From: an uncultured Clostridia bacterium
GTDB taxonomy: Bacteria; Bacillota; Clostridia; Oscillospirales; Ruminococcaceae
NCBI GenBank assembly: GCA_947589035.1
Contig: CANPYZ010000019.1
Coordinates: 1 to 43,810, forward strand
Reading direction: 5' to 3'
DNA length: 43,810 bases
Every line of letters starts with the position of its first letter. The stretch's first letter is position 1. Both the position numbers and the translations under genes were made by a program. Under the pieces are notes generated by a model. That model was given only the letters and a program-made list of their open reading frames with translations, was not told where the DNA came from and did not search any database. Of this stretch, positions 20,291 through 30,831 are shown piece after piece.

Positions 20291-20775
20291 GAAGAAAAGA
20301 CCGTGAAATCACTGATTTTCAGGAAATGCTGAATATTTTAAAGCAGTGTGACATTTTGCGTTTAGGGTTAGCGGACGGCAATTTTCCTTATATTGTACCA
20401 GTGAATTTTGCTTATACTGTAGAAAATCAGCAAGTGAAATTTTACATTCACGGCGCAATGTCCGGAAGAAAATACCAACTTATGCAAAAGCAAAAGCAAT
20501 GCAGTTTTGAATTAGATCTGCCATTGAAAATTGCTTGTTTGCCGGAAACAAAATCAATTACAATGTATTATCATTCAATTATGGGAACGGCGAAAATTCG
20601 TTTTTTAAGCGATTCAGAAAAGCAATTAGCACTGGAACAAATTTTTCTTAATCGGTATGATGAAACAAGAAATTTTGATTATCATAAAACTGCTTTAGAA
20701 AGAACAGCCGTTGCGGAATTAACTGTGCTGAATTGGACAGCGAAAAGCAACCCACCAGAAACAAATACAAATTAA
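20287..20775 (+). CDS. Pyridoxamine 5'-phosphate oxidase-related flavin split-barrel protein
   Basis: This 162-aa protein is probably FMN-binding, of the PNPOx-like split-barrel superfamily (NimA/HugZ-like branch). The N-terminal [17 protein letters not shown], then [16 protein letters not shown] and [17 protein letters not shown], are characteristic. The substrate is unknown. Members annotated as 5-nitroimidazole reductases share this start, but that name should not be used on this evidence. It is coupled to uvrB by an ATGA overlap and followed by uvrA after 37 nt, so it is embedded in a repair operon; a redox role there is possible but not shown. Confidence 0.85.
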   Translation: MRRKDREITDFQEMLNILKQCDILRLGLADGNFPYIVPVNFAYTVENQQVKFYIHGAMSGRKYQLMQKQKQCSFELDLPLKIACLPETKSITMYYHSIMGTAKIRFLSDSEKQLALEQIFLNRYDETRNFDYHKTALERTAVAELTVLNWTAKSNPPETNTN

Positions 20776-20812
20776 AAGCCATTATCACGGCTTAACTTAA
20801 GGGTATGATGAA

Positions 20813-23662
20813 ATGAAGAATGAAATTATCATCAAAGGCGCAAGAGCGCATAATTTAAAAAATATTGATGTTACGATTCCGAGAGATAAATTAGTTGTTA
20901 TGACAGGGCTTTCCGGTTCGGGGAAATCTTCTTTGGCGTTTGATACGATTTACGCCGACGGACAAAGGCGTTATGTAGAAAGTTTATCTTCTTATGCAAG
21001 GCAATTTCTCGGACAAATGGAAAAGCCCGATGTAGATAGCATTGAAGGGCTTTCTCCGGCGATTTCCATTGACCAGAAAACCACTTCTAAAAATCCTCGT
21101 TCTACTGTGGGAACGGTAACGGAAATTTACGATTATTTACGGCTTTTGTACGCTCGTATTGGAATACCACATTGTCCGGTTTGCGGAAGGGAAATTTCCC
21201 AGCAGTCTATTGATGAAATTACTGACCAAATATTACAACTTCCGGAAAAGACAAAAATTCAATTGCTTGCTCCGATTATTCGAGGGAAAAAAGGTCAATT
21301 TTCGAAAGAATTGGAACAAGCCAGAAAAAGCGGTTTTGTTCGTGTTCGGATTGACGGAATGATTTATGATTTATCAGAAGAAATTAAATTAGACAAAAAT
21401 ATTCGGCATACAGTGGAAATTGTTGTAGACAGGCTAATTGTGAAAAAAGACATGCTGACCCGATTAACAGACAGTTTAGAAACGGTTTCTTCTTTAACGA
21501 ATGGAATTATTCATGTTGATGTGATTGGCGGAGAAATGCTGATTTTTTCGCAAAATTACGCATGTCCGGAGCATAATATTAGTATGGAAGAATTAACGCC
21601 GAGAATGTTTTCATTTAATAATCCTTATGGAGCTTGTGAAAAATGTTCCGGCTTAGGCATTTTCCAAAGAATTGACCCGGATATTATTGTGCCTAATCCG
21701 GAATTAAGCATTAAAGAAGGCGCAATTCATGCTTCTGGTTGGAATCATTTAGAAGAAGATTCTATTGCTATGATGTATTATCAGGCACTTGCCGAAAAAT
21801 TTCAAATTTCTTTGGATACGCCATTCGGAAATTTACCGGAAAAAGCTGCTAAAGCATTTCTCTACGGGACGAACGGAGAAAAATTAATATTAAAGCGTTC
21901 AGCTTCTTTAGGCGGCGGAACGTATGAAGCACCATTTGAAGGGGTAATTCCGAATTTAGAACGTCGGTACAGAGAAACAACAAGCATTTACGCAAGGGCA
22001 GATTTAGAAGAATACATGGGGGAAGTCACTTGTCAGGCGTGCAAAGGCGCAAGGTTGAAACCGGAAATTCTTGCCGTGACTGTGGGAAATATTAACATTA
22101 ACGAATTAACGAAAATGTCTGTAAAACAGGAAATTTCTTTTTTTCAAAACTTAACCTTAACAGAACAGGAAAATTTAATTGCCGGACGAGTTGTGAAAGA
22201 AATTCTTGACCGGTTGAATTTTCTTTCCAGTGTGGGACTGGATTATTTAACGTTAGCACGTTCTTCCGGCACGCTTTCGGGCGGTGAAAGTCAGAGAATC
22301 CGTTTAGCCACGCAAATTGGGTCTTCTTTAATGGGCGTGCTGTATATTTTAGATGAGCCGAGCATTGGTTTACATCAGAGGGACAATGCCATGCTGATTG
22401 AAACAATGAAACATTTACGGGATTTAGGAAATACGTTAATTGTTGTGGAACACGATGAAGAAACAATTTTGTCGGCAGATTATGTTATTGACATTGGAAA
22501 AGGCGCAGGCGTTCACGGAGGAAATGTTATTTTTTCCGGAAAGCCGGAAGATTTACTCACTTGTGAAGAATCCATCACAGGGCAGTATCTCAGCGGAAAG
22601 AAAACTATTCCCATTCCTGAAAAAAGGCGTTCCGGCAATGGGCATATATTAAAAATTATCGGAGCGGAAGAACATAATTTACGAAATTTAACCGTGAATT
22701 TCCCATTAGGAAAACTAATTTGTGTGACAGGCGTTTCCGGTTCGGGGAAATCTTCTTTAATTAATGAAATTTTATATAAGCATTTATCGGCGAAACTCAA
22801 TCGGGCGAAAATTAAAGGCGGAAAATGCCGGCGCATTGAAGGCATTGAATATTTAGACAAAGTAATTTGCATTGACCAGTCACCAATTGGCAGAACACCC
22901 CGTTCCAATCCAGCGACTTATACGGGAGTATTTACAGACATTCGGAATTTATTTGCGCAGACAACGGAAGCGAAAGCGCATGGTTACAGTGCATCAAGAT
23001 TTTCATTTAATGTGAAAGGCGGACGCTGTGAGGCTTGCGAGGGTGACGGCATTTTAAAAATTGAAATGCATTTTTTGCCAGATATTTACGTTCCGTGTGA
23101 AGTCTGCAAAGGAAAACGCTATAATCGGGAAACTTTAGAAATTCATTACAAAGGAAAAACCATTCATGATGTTTTAGAAATGACCGTTGATGAAGGAGTA
23201 ATGTTTTTTGAAGCGATTCCGAAAATTTCCCGTAAATTGAAAACTTTGCAGGAAGTGGGTTTAGGGTATATCAAAATTGGACAGCCAGCAACAACGCTCT
23301 CCGGAGGGGAAGCGCAAAGAGTGAAACTTTCGACGGAACTTTCCCGAAAAGCTACCGGAAAGACGTTATATATTTTAGATGAACCAACAACGGGACTGCA
23401 TACGGCAGATGTGCATAAATTGATTGACGTTCTGCAAAAATTAGTGGATTCCGGTAATACTGTAATTGTGATTGAGCATAATATGCATATCATCAAAACC
23501 GCTGATGAAATTATTGACCTCGGCATTGAGGGCGGAGACGGCGGAGGAACAATTGTTGCACAAGGAACACCGGAAGAAATTATTCAAGTTCCGGAATCCT
23601 ACACAGGACAATTTCTGAAGCCTTATCTGGAGCAAAAGCAGGTGAAAGGGAATGTTTCGTAA
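20813..23662 (+). CDS. uvrA: Excinuclease ABC subunit A, UvrA
   Basis: UvrA is the dimeric damage-sensing ABC ATPase that loads UvrB. It has 949 aa. Both halves are intact: Walker [10 protein letters not shown] near residue 32 and GVSGSGKSS near 643, with two ABC signatures ([15 protein letters not shown] and [14 protein letters not shown]). Zinc-binding Cys pairs are present ([29 protein letters not shown] ... CEVCKGKR). AAGGG at 20799 serves the ATG. The 3' end overlaps the cardiolipin synthase gene by 11 nt. Confidence 0.98.
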   Translation: MKNEIIIKGARAHNLKNIDVTIPRDKLVVMTGLSGSGKSSLAFDTIYADGQRRYVESLSSYARQFLGQMEKPDVDSIEGLSPAISIDQKTTSKNPRSTVGTVTEIYDYLRLLYARIGIPHCPVCGREISQQSIDEITDQILQLPEKTKIQLLAPIIRGKKGQFSKELEQARKSGFVRVRIDGMIYDLSEEIKLDKNIRHTVEIVVDRLIVKKDMLTRLTDSLETVSSLTNGIIHVDVIGGEMLIFSQNYACPEHNISMEELTPRMFSFNNPYGACEKCSGLGIFQRIDPDIIVPNPELSIKEGAIHASGWNHLEEDSIAMMYYQALAEKFQISLDTPFGNLPEKAAKAFLYGTNGEKLILKRSASLGGGTYEAPFEGVIPNLERRYRETTSIYARADLEEYMGEVTCQACKGARLKPEILAVTVGNININELTKMSVKQEISFFQNLTLTEQENLIAGRVVKEILDRLNFLSSVGLDYLTLARSSGTLSGGESQRIRLATQIGSSLMGVLYILDEPSIGLHQRDNAMLIETMKHLRDLGNTLIVVEHDEETILSADYVIDIGKGAGVHGGNVIFSGKPEDLLTCEESITGQYLSGKKTIPIPEKRRSGNGHILKIIGAEEHNLRNLTVNFPLGKLICVTGVSGSGKSSLINEILYKHLSAKLNRAKIKGGKCRRIEGIEYLDKVICIDQSPIGRTPRSNPATYTGVFTDIRNLFAQTTEAKAHGYSASRFSFNVKGGRCEACEGDGILKIEMHFLPDIYVPCEVCKGKRYNRETLEIHYKGKTIHDVLEMTVDEGVMFFEAIPKISRKLKTLQEVGLGYIKIGQPATTLSGGEAQRVKLSTELSRKATGKTLYILDEPTTGLHTADVHKLIDVLQKLVDSGNTVIVIEHNMHIIKTADEIIDLGIEGGDGGGTIVAQGTPEEIIQVPESYTGQFLKPYLEQKQVKGNVS

Positions 23663-25184
23663 GCTGATACGAATTTTATTCAACCGGAATACGCTGTTTA
23701 TTTTCATGTTACTTGTGCAGATTGCAGTGTTAATTTTAACAGTGTTATTTCTCAGTCAGCATTATGTATTTGTTTATGCTTGCATTATGGGATTAAATCT
23801 TTTATTAGTGATTCATATTTGCAATAGCCGTGAAAATCCAGCCTATCAGATACCATGGCTGTTACTAATGTTAATTTTCCCATTGTTTACAGGTTTAGCC
23901 TATTTATTAGTGAAAACAGATGCCGGACACAGGGCGCACAAGAAAAATTATGCCCGTCGGGTTGCGGAAACGAAAAAATATTTAATTCAGAATGAACAAA
24001 TTATGCAGAAGTTAAAGAAAATTTCACCCGTTCAGGCACAGCTTGCGGAATATTTAGTGCATTATGGGAATTATCCCGTTTACCGAAATGATGCAGCAGA
24101 ATATTTTCCTGTCGGTGAAAAAATGTTTGAAGCCATGAAACGGGAAATTTTACAGGCGAAAAGATATATTTTTTTAGAATATTTTATTATCAATCAGGGG
24201 AAAATGTGGCGTGAATTGCGGGAATTACTGATTCAGAAAGCGCAACAGGGAATAGATGTTCGGTTATTATATGACGGATTCGGCACGCAATTCATGATGC
24301 CAATGAAATATTTTCAGAAATTGCAAAAATCCGGCATTCAGTGCCGGGTGTTCAATAGTTTCAAGCCGTTTTTAACTTCTTCGCAAAATAACCGTGACCA
24401 CCGGAAAATTTTAGTGATTGACGGAAACACAGCATTCACCGGAGGAATTAACATTGCGGACGAATATATTAACCAGAAAAACCGTTTCGGGCATTGGAAA
24501 GACGGCGGAATTTTATGCCGTGGAGAATCGGCATGGAGTTTTACCATTATGTTTTTGCAGTTATGGCATTTGGAAGAAATTGACAACGGCGAACTGGAAA
24601 AATACAAGCCGAATGAAATTTTTCCGGCGACTGGTGACGGATTTATTCAGCCTTACAGCGATTCACCAACGAACGGGGAATATATCGGCAGAAATGTATA
24701 TTTAGACATGATTCATCAGGCGAGAGAATATGTTTATCTCATGACACCGTATTTAATCCCCGATGAAGAATTGATTACGGCAATGATTTTAGCGGCGAAA
24801 AAAGGCGTAGATGTACGAATTATTATGCCGCATATTCCGGATAAATGGTATGTTTATTCTATTGCATGGAGTTATTATGAAGAATTATTAGCTGGAAAAG
24901 TAAGAATTTTTGAATATTTACCAGGTTTTGTTCATGCGAAAATGATTTGCAGCGATGATAAAATTTCTGTTTCGGGAACAATTAACATGGATTACAGAAG
25001 TTTTTATCTGCATTTTGAATGCGCAGCAATTTTTTACCAAAGTCAGATGATTTTCAAAATGAAACAGGATTTTATGCAGACCTTGAAACAATGTATAGAA
25101 ATTACATCAGAGGCTTGCCGGAAAAGACCTTTGCCGAAAAGGCTTGTCAGCAGTGTTCTCCGGCTGTTTGCCCCGTTGATGTAA
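23652..25184 (+). CDS. cls: Cardiolipin synthase (phospholipase D family)
   Basis: This membrane enzyme joins two phosphatidylglycerols into cardiolipin. The 510-aa protein has hydrophobic N-terminal segments (about 14-35, 38-57, 68-87), followed by two PLD HKD catalytic motifs: [16 protein letters not shown] and [15 protein letters not shown], each with the downstream Asn/Asp block ([15 protein letters not shown]). Its start lies inside the end of uvrA and GAAAGGG precedes it, so it is translated in the uvr operon. No separate promoter is visible. Confidence 0.93.
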   Translation: MFRKLIRILFNRNTLFIFMLLVQIAVLILTVLFLSQHYVFVYACIMGLNLLLVIHICNSRENPAYQIPWLLLMLIFPLFTGLAYLLVKTDAGHRAHKKNYARRVAETKKYLIQNEQIMQKLKKISPVQAQLAEYLVHYGNYPVYRNDAAEYFPVGEKMFEAMKREILQAKRYIFLEYFIINQGKMWRELRELLIQKAQQGIDVRLLYDGFGTQFMMPMKYFQKLQKSGIQCRVFNSFKPFLTSSQNNRDHRKILVIDGNTAFTGGINIADEYINQKNRFGHWKDGGILCRGESAWSFTIMFLQLWHLEEIDNGELEKYKPNEIFPATGDGFIQPYSDSPTNGEYIGRNVYLDMIHQAREYVYLMTPYLIPDEELITAMILAAKKGVDVRIIMPHIPDKWYVYSIAWSYYEELLAGKVRIFEYLPGFVHAKMICSDDKISVSGTINMDYRSFYLHFECAAIFYQSQMIFKMKQDFMQTLKQCIEITSEACRKRPLPKRLVSSVLRLFAPLM

Positions 25185-25193
25185 AATAAATTT

Positions 25194-25214
25194 AAAATTT
25201 TTAATAAAAATTTT
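25194..25214. repeat. Perfect A/T-only inverted repeat between cls and mrp
   Basis: AAAATTTTT, AAT and AAAAATTTT form a perfect 9-bp stem with a 3-nt spacer. Similar A/T-only palindromes lie upstream of the Imm51-like gene (about 13380-13420), before purO (about 33924-33940) and after the AICAR formyltransferase (about 35880-35896). Confidence 0.6.
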
Positions 25215-25235
25215 ATGAAAAAAGGAGTTTTTTTA

Positions 25236-26072
25236 ATGAGTACAGAAAATCAGGCATGTACGCATGATTGCAGCACATGCGCAAGTTCTTGCGGAGAACG
25301 CACCGCACCGCAGGACTTACACGAAAAACCGAACGCATTAAGCAAAATCGGAAAAATTATTGCTGTTGTCAGCGGTAAGGGCGGCGTAGGGAAATCTTTA
25401 GTTTCTTCTATGCTTGCGGTAGGAATGCAGAGAGCCGGAAAACATGCAGCAATTTTAGATGCAGATATTACAGGACCTTCCATTCCGAAGGCGTTCGGCG
25501 TGAAAGAGAAAATTCTCGGCAACGAATTAGGCATGATTCCGGCACGTTCTAAAATGGGCATTGACATTATGTCAGTGAATTTAATGCTGGAAAAGGACAC
25601 TGACCCGGTTGTCTGGAGAGGTCCAGTAATTGCTGGCGTAGTGAAACAATTCTGGACGGACGTAATTTGGAAAGACGTGGATTATTTATTCGTGGACATG
25701 CCCCCGGGAACAGGCGATGTTCCTTTGACGGTATTCCAGAGTATTCCGGTAGACGGAATTGTCATTGTGACTTCTCCGCAGGATTTAGTTTCCATGATTG
25801 TGGAAAAAGCCGTGAAAATGGCGGAAATGATGAATATTCCCGTTCTCGGCATTGTTGAAAATATGAGTTATGCTGTCTGTCCGGATTGCGGAAAGAAAAT
25901 TATGATTTACGGCGAAAGTCACACGGCGAAAATTGCGGAAACGTATCATGTACCGCTTTTAGCTCAGCTTCCGTTTGACCCATCATTAGCGAAATGCTGT
26001 GATTCCGGCGTAATTGAATTACACGAATCAACCGAAATGGATTCCGCAATTGCAAAGCTTCTCGGCGAATAA
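25236..26072 (+). CDS. mrp: Mrp/ApbC-type P-loop ATPase, Fe-S cluster carrier
   Basis: This is a scaffold/carrier ATPase of the Mrp/NBP35 family involved in assembling or delivering [4Fe-4S] clusters. The 278-aa protein has a Cys-rich N-terminus (C8, C12, C15, C19), the deviant Walker A SGKGGVGKS (46-54), a DMPPGTGD switch, and a CPDCGKK pair near the C-terminus that can hold a bridging cluster. ATG 25236 is 8 nt after AAAGGAG (25221-25227); an upstream in-frame ATG at 25215 overlaps that site and is rejected. A strong terminator follows, closing the uvrB-uvrA-cls-mrp string. Fe-S enzymes in the window (IspG, PurF) are plausible clients. Confidence 0.93.
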   Translation: MSTENQACTHDCSTCASSCGERTAPQDLHEKPNALSKIGKIIAVVSGKGGVGKSLVSSMLAVGMQRAGKHAAILDADITGPSIPKAFGVKEKILGNELGMIPARSKMGIDIMSVNLMLEKDTDPVVWRGPVIAGVVKQFWTDVIWKDVDYLFVDMPPGTGDVPLTVFQSIPVDGIVIVTSPQDLVSMIVEKAVKMAEMMNIPVLGIVENMSYAVCPDCGKKIMIYGESHTAKIAETYHVPLLAQLPFDPSLAKCCDSGVIELHESTEMDSAIAKLLGE

Positions 26073-26081
26073 TTCCTTGAA

Positions 26082-26117
26082 AAATACTGCCTGTTCTTAA
26101 ATGGGCGGTATTTTTTT
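26082..26117 (+). terminator. Strong Rho-independent terminator after mrp
   Basis: A 12-bp stem (26082-26093 with 26102-26113, a few G-T pairs) with an 8-nt loop runs into a T-tract ending at 26117. Confidence 0.9.
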
Positions 26118-26157
26118 GAAAAATTATGAAAATCCGTCTTTCTTTACAGAAACTTTC

Positions 26158-26186
26158 TTGACAAATATTCTGATTTGTGATAAAAT
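26158..26186 (+). promoter_or_regulatory. SigA-type promoter upstream of the glycosyltransferase and purine gene string
   Basis: TTGACA (26158-26163), an exact 17-nt spacer and TAAAAT (26181-26186). This is the only strong promoter I see before the whole 26243-41647 gene series. Confidence 0.85.
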
Positions 26187-26195
26187 AAACATGTA

Positions 26196-26246
26196 ATGTT
26201 TCGGAGGGAAACCGGAACAGACAAAGGTCAGGAGGAAAATTTATGA
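26196..26246 (+). CDS. Possible 16-codon leader ORF ending on the glycosyltransferase start
   Basis: ATG at 26196 opens a 16-codon frame whose TGA overlaps the next gene's ATG as ATGA. The predicted transcription start is about 26193, so the ORF would be nearly leaderless. It could be chance; the AGGAGG site for the next gene lies inside it. Confidence 0.2.
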   Translation: MFRRETGTDKGQEENL

Positions 26247-27196
26247 AATTAATTTCCATTGTAGTTCCTTGTTATAATGAAGAAGAAGTTCTTCCGTTAT
26301 TTTATGAAGAAATTCAGAAAATCATGAAGCAAATGCGGGAAGAACATTCGGAACTGCATTTTGAATTGTTATTTATTGACGACGGTTCAAAAGATAAAAC
26401 GTTAAAAATTCTTCGGGAAATGGCATTAAAAGACGAACGGGTAAGATATATTTCTTTTTCGAGAAATTTCGGGAAAGAATCCGGCATGTTTGCTGGTTTA
26501 GAAAATTCCCGTGGGGATTATGTCGTTGTCATGGACGCAGATTTACAGCACCCGCCGGCATTTCTTCCGAAAATGTATAATTACGTGAAAGACGGGGAAT
26601 ATGATTGTGCCACAACAAGGCGTGTCAGCCGTGCGGGCGAATCGAAAATCCGTTCAGCGTTTGCGAGATTATTTTATAAAATCATGAATAAAATTTCGCA
26701 GACGGAAATTGTTGACGGTGCGCAGGATTTCCGGTTTATGACAAGGCAAATGGTTGATGCGATTTTGAAAATGCAGGAATATCACCGTTTTTCGAAAGGA
26801 ATTTTCAGTTGGGTAGGGTTCAAGACACGCTATATTGAATATGAAAATGTTGAACGTGCCGCAGGGGCGACTTCATGGTCATTCTGGGGGTTATTCCGGT
26901 ATTCTTTGGAAGGAATCATTGCGTTTTCAACAGCACCATTAATGATTGCTTGCATTACAGGAATGATTTCTGTTATTGTCGGAATAATTTTACTAATTGT
27001 TTTTCTAATTCAAAAAGCAACCACAATAGGCATTCTTTCAGCAGTTTTCTTTCTTAGTGGGCTGCAAATGTTCTGCACAGGAATTTCCGGTCAGTATCTT
27101 GCGAAAGCCTACATGGAAGTGAAACACCGTCCAATTTATTTAATGCGTGAAAATGAAGAAATTTACCGTTCACGCCATGAAGAAGACTTTTCGTGA
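26243..27196 (+). CDS. Membrane-anchored family 2 glycosyltransferase (polyprenyl-phosphate sugar transferase-like)
   Basis: The 317-aa protein has a GT-A glycosyltransferase domain with VVPCYNEEE at the N-terminus, FIDDGSKDKT (45-53), the metal-binding DAD (98-100) in MDADLQHPP and a DGAQDFR block. Two C-terminal transmembrane helices follow (about 228-262 and 270-290). This is the GtrB/DPM1-like architecture, which typically moves glucose or a related sugar from a nucleotide sugar onto undecaprenyl phosphate for cell-envelope modification. The sugar and acceptor are unknown. It is the first full gene after the promoter, with TCAGGAGG at 26229, and overlaps the next gene by GTGA. Confidence 0.9.
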   Translation: MKLISIVVPCYNEEEVLPLFYEEIQKIMKQMREEHSELHFELLFIDDGSKDKTLKILREMALKDERVRYISFSRNFGKESGMFAGLENSRGDYVVVMDADLQHPPAFLPKMYNYVKDGEYDCATTRRVSRAGESKIRSAFARLFYKIMNKISQTEIVDGAQDFRFMTRQMVDAILKMQEYHRFSKGIFSWVGFKTRYIEYENVERAAGATSWSFWGLFRYSLEGIIAFSTAPLMIACITGMISVIVGIILLIVFLIQKATTIGILSAVFFLSGLQMFCTGISGQYLAKAYMEVKHRPIYLMRENEEIYRSRHEEDFS

Positions 27197-28140
27197 GTAG
27201 TCAGACAAAATTTCTGCTTTCCATGTTATTTATTGTTGTAATTGTTTTATGTGTCATTTTAACAAGATTTTATTTTGATGTAACGAAAAATACGGAAAGC
27301 AGTGTACAAAATAACCGTGTTCAGGAAATTGTCCGGAAATTTGGCGAACGGCAAGTATTCGAAAGCGAAAACGGCAATTATGGTGTATTAGATAAAGACG
27401 GAACAGTATTAATTGAACCGGACTGGCTGAATATTTTGACGATAACGGAAAATTTAATTTTAGTGTCAGATCATATTAACGCAGAAGAACTCATTGGCGG
27501 AATAGATGAAGAAGAAAATGTGATTTTGCCATTTGTTTTTAATTCAATGAAAAAATTAGAAGACGGTTATTGGCTCGGAACAGTAGCGGAAGACGGACGG
27601 AAAATTTTATACAACCGGAATTTTCAGCCCGTATTTCCGGAAGCCTTTGATGAAATTCAATATCAGGCGCATCATCTGACACTGAAAAATCAAACAGAAT
27701 GTTTTGATTATGAATATACGGAAAACCCGCCAATTTTCCGGAGGGCGGAATTATCCTGTAATATTTCGGGAAATATCTGGTTGAATTGGAAAATTGCCAA
27801 TCAAGTGTATCTTTCCGAATTAAGCAAAGAAGATTTACGGCAAATCAACAAAATTGTTTCCGCATATTTGCAAATGCTAAAAACGAATGATTTTCAGAAT
27901 TTGGAAAATATGACTTCAGAAGAATATTATCCGGCATTGATTCAGCAGAGTTTACCGGAAGGAAACTACAAACGAACAGAACATTTTTCATTTTCCAGAC
28001 GGGAAAGTGGTGCATATGATTTCGCATTCTGCCTGAACGGGAAACCGGAAAAGTTGAATATTCATTTATATTTTCGCCGGAATGCGGAAAAACACATGAT
28101 TCTCACGGCGGCGGACATTCGTTCCAATGCTGAAGAATAA
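27193..28140 (+). CDS. Membrane-anchored WG-repeat-like protein of unknown function
   Basis: The 315-aa protein starts with GTG overlapping the glycosyltransferase stop. An uncleaved N-terminal membrane helix (about 7-26) is followed by an extracellular region with WG-repeat-like units: NYGVLDKDGTVLIEPDW, then GGIDEEENVILPF, then a weaker copy ending PVFPEAFDEI. The C-terminal half (about 210-315) is a mixed alpha/beta domain not recognised. WG repeats are beta-strand modules of unclear binding role. Coupling to the glycosyltransferase suggests an envelope function; its place upstream of purine genes may be only positional. Confidence 0.7.
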   Translation: MSSQTKFLLSMLFIVVIVLCVILTRFYFDVTKNTESSVQNNRVQEIVRKFGERQVFESENGNYGVLDKDGTVLIEPDWLNILTITENLILVSDHINAEELIGGIDEEENVILPFVFNSMKKLEDGYWLGTVAEDGRKILYNRNFQPVFPEAFDEIQYQAHHLTLKNQTECFDYEYTENPPIFRRAELSCNISGNIWLNWKIANQVYLSELSKEDLRQINKIVSAYLQMLKTNDFQNLENMTSEEYYPALIQQSLPEGNYKRTEHFSFSRRESGAYDFAFCLNGKPEKLNIHLYFRRNAEKHMILTAADIRSNAEE

Positions 28141-28164
28141 ATTTTTGAAGAAATGAGGAATTTT

Positions 28165-28656
28165 ATGAAAAAAGTAGCTGTCATTATGGGAAGCGACAGT
28201 GATTTTCCCATTGTGCAGAAGGCGGTCAGCAAACTGAAAGAATTTCATGTTCCGTATGAAGTGCATGTTATGTCTGCCCACCGCACACCGACAGAAGCGG
28301 CGGAATTTGCCGCACACGCACAAGAAAATCATTTCGGCGTGATTATCGCCGCAGCCGGAAAAGCTGCACATTTAGGCGGAGTGTTGGCAGCACATACAAT
28401 TCTGCCAGTAATTGGCATTCCTATTAAATCTGACGCTTTAGAAGGCATGGATGCGCTGTTATCTACAGTACAAATGCCGCCGGGGATTCCTGTTGCAACA
28501 GTCGGCATTGATTCCGCTGCTAATGCGGCAATTTTAGCCGTGCAGATGTTAGCCCTTTCTGATGCGGATTTAGCGAAAGCCTTACAGGAAATGAAAATTT
28601 CCATGGCGGAAACCGTCCGTCAGAAAGACAAAGACATGCAGAAAAATTTTGAATAA
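28165..28656 (+). CDS. purE: N5-carboxyaminoimidazole ribonucleotide mutase / AIR carboxylase, PurE
   Basis: PurE makes CAIR in de novo purine synthesis. The 163-aa protein has the GSDSD phosphate loop, the catalytic SAHRTP histidine motif and an [12 protein letters not shown] loop. No purK lies in the window; either it is elsewhere or this PurE uses CO2 directly, which the sequence alone does not settle. ATG 28165 follows GAGGA by 5 nt; an in-frame ATG at 28153 overlaps that site. No purine riboswitch or separate promoter is visible in the 24-nt gap upstream. Confidence 0.96.
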   Translation: MKKVAVIMGSDSDFPIVQKAVSKLKEFHVPYEVHVMSAHRTPTEAAEFAAHAQENHFGVIIAAAGKAAHLGGVLAAHTILPVIGIPIKSDALEGMDALLSTVQMPPGIPVATVGIDSAANAAILAVQMLALSDADLAKALQEMKISMAETVRQKDKDMQKNFE

Positions 28657-28678
28657 TTTCATTTTGGAGGAGTTTATC

Positions 28679-29398
28679 ATGGAAAATATTATTAAAGGCG
28701 AACAGCTTTATGAAGGCAAGGCAAAAAAAGTTTATGCCACGAATGACCCTGATTTAGTGATTGTGGATTACAAAGATGATGCAACTGCATTTAATGGTGA
28801 AAAAAAAGGCACCATTTCCGGAAAAGGTGTCATCAATAACCGCATGACGAATTACATGTTCAGAATGTTGCAGGAAAAAGCCGGCATTGCGACGCATTTC
28901 GTGGAAGAAATTTCCGAACGGGAAACAATCGTGAAAAAAGTGGAAATTCTCCCGTTGGAAGTCATTATTCGTAATGTTGCCGCCGGAAGTTTTTCAAAAA
29001 GAATGGGCGTGGAAGAAGGAAAACCACTTTTGACCCCAATTCTGGAATTTTCTTACAAGAATGATGATTTAGGCGACCCGTTCATCAATGATTATTATGC
29101 TTTAGCGTTAGGCTTAGCCACAAGGGAAGAATTAGACAAAGTTGCTGAATACACATTCAAAGTTAATGCGTTCATGCTGGACTTTTTCAAGAAATTAAAT
29201 ATTGATTTGATTGATTTCAAAATTGAATTTGGGCGTTTCCACGGGGAAATTCTGCTTGCTGATGAAATTTCACCGGACACTTGCCGCTTCTGGGACAGCA
29301 CGACACATGAAAAGCTGGACAAAGACAGATTTCGCAGGGACATGGGCGGCGTAGAAGAAGCCTATCAGGAAATCATGAAACGCTTGATGGGTGAATAA
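28679..29398 (+). CDS. purC: SAICAR synthetase, PurC
   Basis: PurC joins CAIR and aspartate with ATP to form SAICAR. It has 239 aa. It shows YEGKAKKVY at the N-terminus, [12 protein letters not shown], the [11 protein letters not shown] motif, and [10 protein letters not shown] with the [14 protein letters not shown] substrate block. ATG 28679 is 6 nt after TTGGAGGAG; an upstream in-frame ATG at 28649 overlaps purE and has no ribosome site. Confidence 0.97.
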   Translation: MENIIKGEQLYEGKAKKVYATNDPDLVIVDYKDDATAFNGEKKGTISGKGVINNRMTNYMFRMLQEKAGIATHFVEEISERETIVKKVEILPLEVIIRNVAAGSFSKRMGVEEGKPLLTPILEFSYKNDDLGDPFINDYYALALGLATREELDKVAEYTFKVNAFMLDFFKKLNIDLIDFKIEFGRFHGEILLADEISPDTCRFWDSTTHEKLDKDRFRRDMGGVEEAYQEIMKRLMGE

Positions 29399-29400
29399 AC

Positions 29401-30825
29401 ATGGGAGGTTTTTTCGGAGCAGTATCAGAAAATGACTGTGTGACGGATGTTTTTTTCGGAACGGATTACCATTCACACCTCGGCACGAGAAGGGGAGGAA
29501 TGACAGCATATTCTCCGGCAGGAGGATTTCAGAGAAGCATTCACAGCATTGAAAATTCCCCGTTCAGAACGAAATTTGAACAGGACATTAACACAATGCA
29601 CGGAAATTTATGTATCGGCTGTATCAGTGACACAGACCCGCAGCCAATTTTAATGCGGTCGAAATTAGGTATTTTTGCGGTTTGCAGTATTGGCATTATT
29701 CAGAATACACAAGAATTAGTGGAAGAACTTTTGTCTAATGGCTGCGCAAGTTTTGAAGCCATGAGCAGCGGAAATATCAATTCCGGCGATTTAATCGGAG
29801 CGTTAATTTCCCAGAAAGACAATTTCCCTGACGGCATTCGTTACGCACAAGAAAAAATTACTGGCACAATGTCGCTAATGATTTTAACACCGGAAGGCAT
29901 TATTGCCGCCCGTGACAAATTCGGCAGATTGCCAATTATTATTGGAAAGCGAAACGACGGTTATTGTGTTTCTTTAGAATCTTTTTCGTTTCAGAAATTA
30001 GGTTATTATTTCTATAAAGAATTAAAAGCCGGAGAAATTGTCATGCTGACGGAAAAAGGCTGTGAAACGCTTGCAGCAGGCACGGAAGAAAATTTACATA
30101 TTTGTTCGTTTTTATGGACATATTACGGATATCCGAATGCAGTTTATGAGGGCGTAAATGTGGAAGTTATGCGTAACCGGAACGGTGAAATTATGGCAGA
30201 AAATGACATTAAAGCCGGACGATTGCCGGACGTGGATTTCGTTTGTGGTGTACCGGATTCCGGAACGCCTCATGCAATTGGTTACGCTAACAGAAGTGGC
30301 ATTCCTTTTGCAAGACCGTTTATTAAATACACCCCGACATGGCCAAGAAGTTTCATGCCCACAAGCCAAACGCTTAGAAATCAGGTTGCGAAAATGAAAT
30401 TGATTCCCGTGCATGAATTAATTGAAGGGAAAAAATTATTATTCGTTGATGACAGCATTGTCCGTGGAACACAAATGCGGGAAACAGTAGAATTTCTTTA
30501 CGAAAACGGCGCAAAGGAAGTTCACATGCGTTCAGCTTGTCCGCCGATTATGTACGGCTGTAAATATTTGAATTTTTCAAGAAGTACTTCTGAAATGGAG
30601 TTAATCGCCCGTCAGGTGATTGATGCTTTAGAAGGTGCGGAAGGGATTCAGCATCTTGATGAATACAGCAATTCCGAAACGGAACGGGGAAGAGCATTAC
30701 GGGACGAAATTTGCAAACGGTTGAAACTGACTTCTTTAGAATTTCAGTCTTTGCCTGGAACAGTACGGGCAATTCAGAAACCGGAATGTCGGTTATGTAC
30801 ATATTGCTGGAACGGAAAGGAATGA
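29401..30825 (+). CDS. PurF paralog with a catalytically dead glutaminase domain
   Basis: This 474-aa amidophosphoribosyltransferase homologue starts MGGFFGAVS, with Gly where true PurF has the N-terminal nucleophile Cys. It also lacks the HNGN motif (CSIGIIQN instead) and has TRRGG where PurF has HRGQES, so the Ntn glutaminase cannot work. The phosphoribosyltransferase half is intact ([11 protein letters not shown] at 349-359). Probable Fe-S cysteines are kept at 235, 387, 463 and 466, with a further Cys at 469. It may use free ammonia, regulate or pair with the true PurF encoded 7 nt downstream, or have another substrate. I remember close relatives in other Clostridia and Bacteroidetes, so it is a conserved family rather than a decaying duplicate. 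Confidence 0.88.
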   Translation: MGGFFGAVSENDCVTDVFFGTDYHSHLGTRRGGMTAYSPAGGFQRSIHSIENSPFRTKFEQDINTMHGNLCIGCISDTDPQPILMRSKLGIFAVCSIGIIQNTQELVEELLSNGCASFEAMSSGNINSGDLIGALISQKDNFPDGIRYAQEKITGTMSLMILTPEGIIAARDKFGRLPIIIGKRNDGYCVSLESFSFQKLGYYFYKELKAGEIVMLTEKGCETLAAGTEENLHICSFLWTYYGYPNAVYEGVNVEVMRNRNGEIMAENDIKAGRLPDVDFVCGVPDSGTPHAIGYANRSGIPFARPFIKYTPTWPRSFMPTSQTLRNQVAKMKLIPVHELIEGKKLLFVDDSIVRGTQMRETVEFLYENGAKEVHMRSACPPIMYGCKYLNFSRSTSEMELIARQVIDALEGAEGIQHLDEYSNSETERGRALRDEICKRLKLTSLEFQSLPGTVRAIQKPECRLCTYCWNGKE

Positions 30826-30831
30826 TTCATT

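Noticed and set aside
20287-20775. Annotation as a NimA nitroimidazole-resistance gene
   Set aside because: Only the shared flavin split-barrel family is visible; substrate and resistance function cannot be inferred.
18100-23660. SOS (LexA) boxes upstream of the uvr genes
   Set aside because: No match to the Gram-positive CGAAC-n4-GTTCG-like box was found by eye near uvrB, uvrA or uvrC.
28100-28165. Purine riboswitch or PurR-type site before purE
   Set aside because: Only 24 nt separate purE from the previous gene, and no riboswitch core or separate promoter was seen.
30341-30344. GGCC also seemed rare (one noticed here)
   Set aside because: I did not count it systematically, so I make no claim; it should be included in the same computation as GATC.
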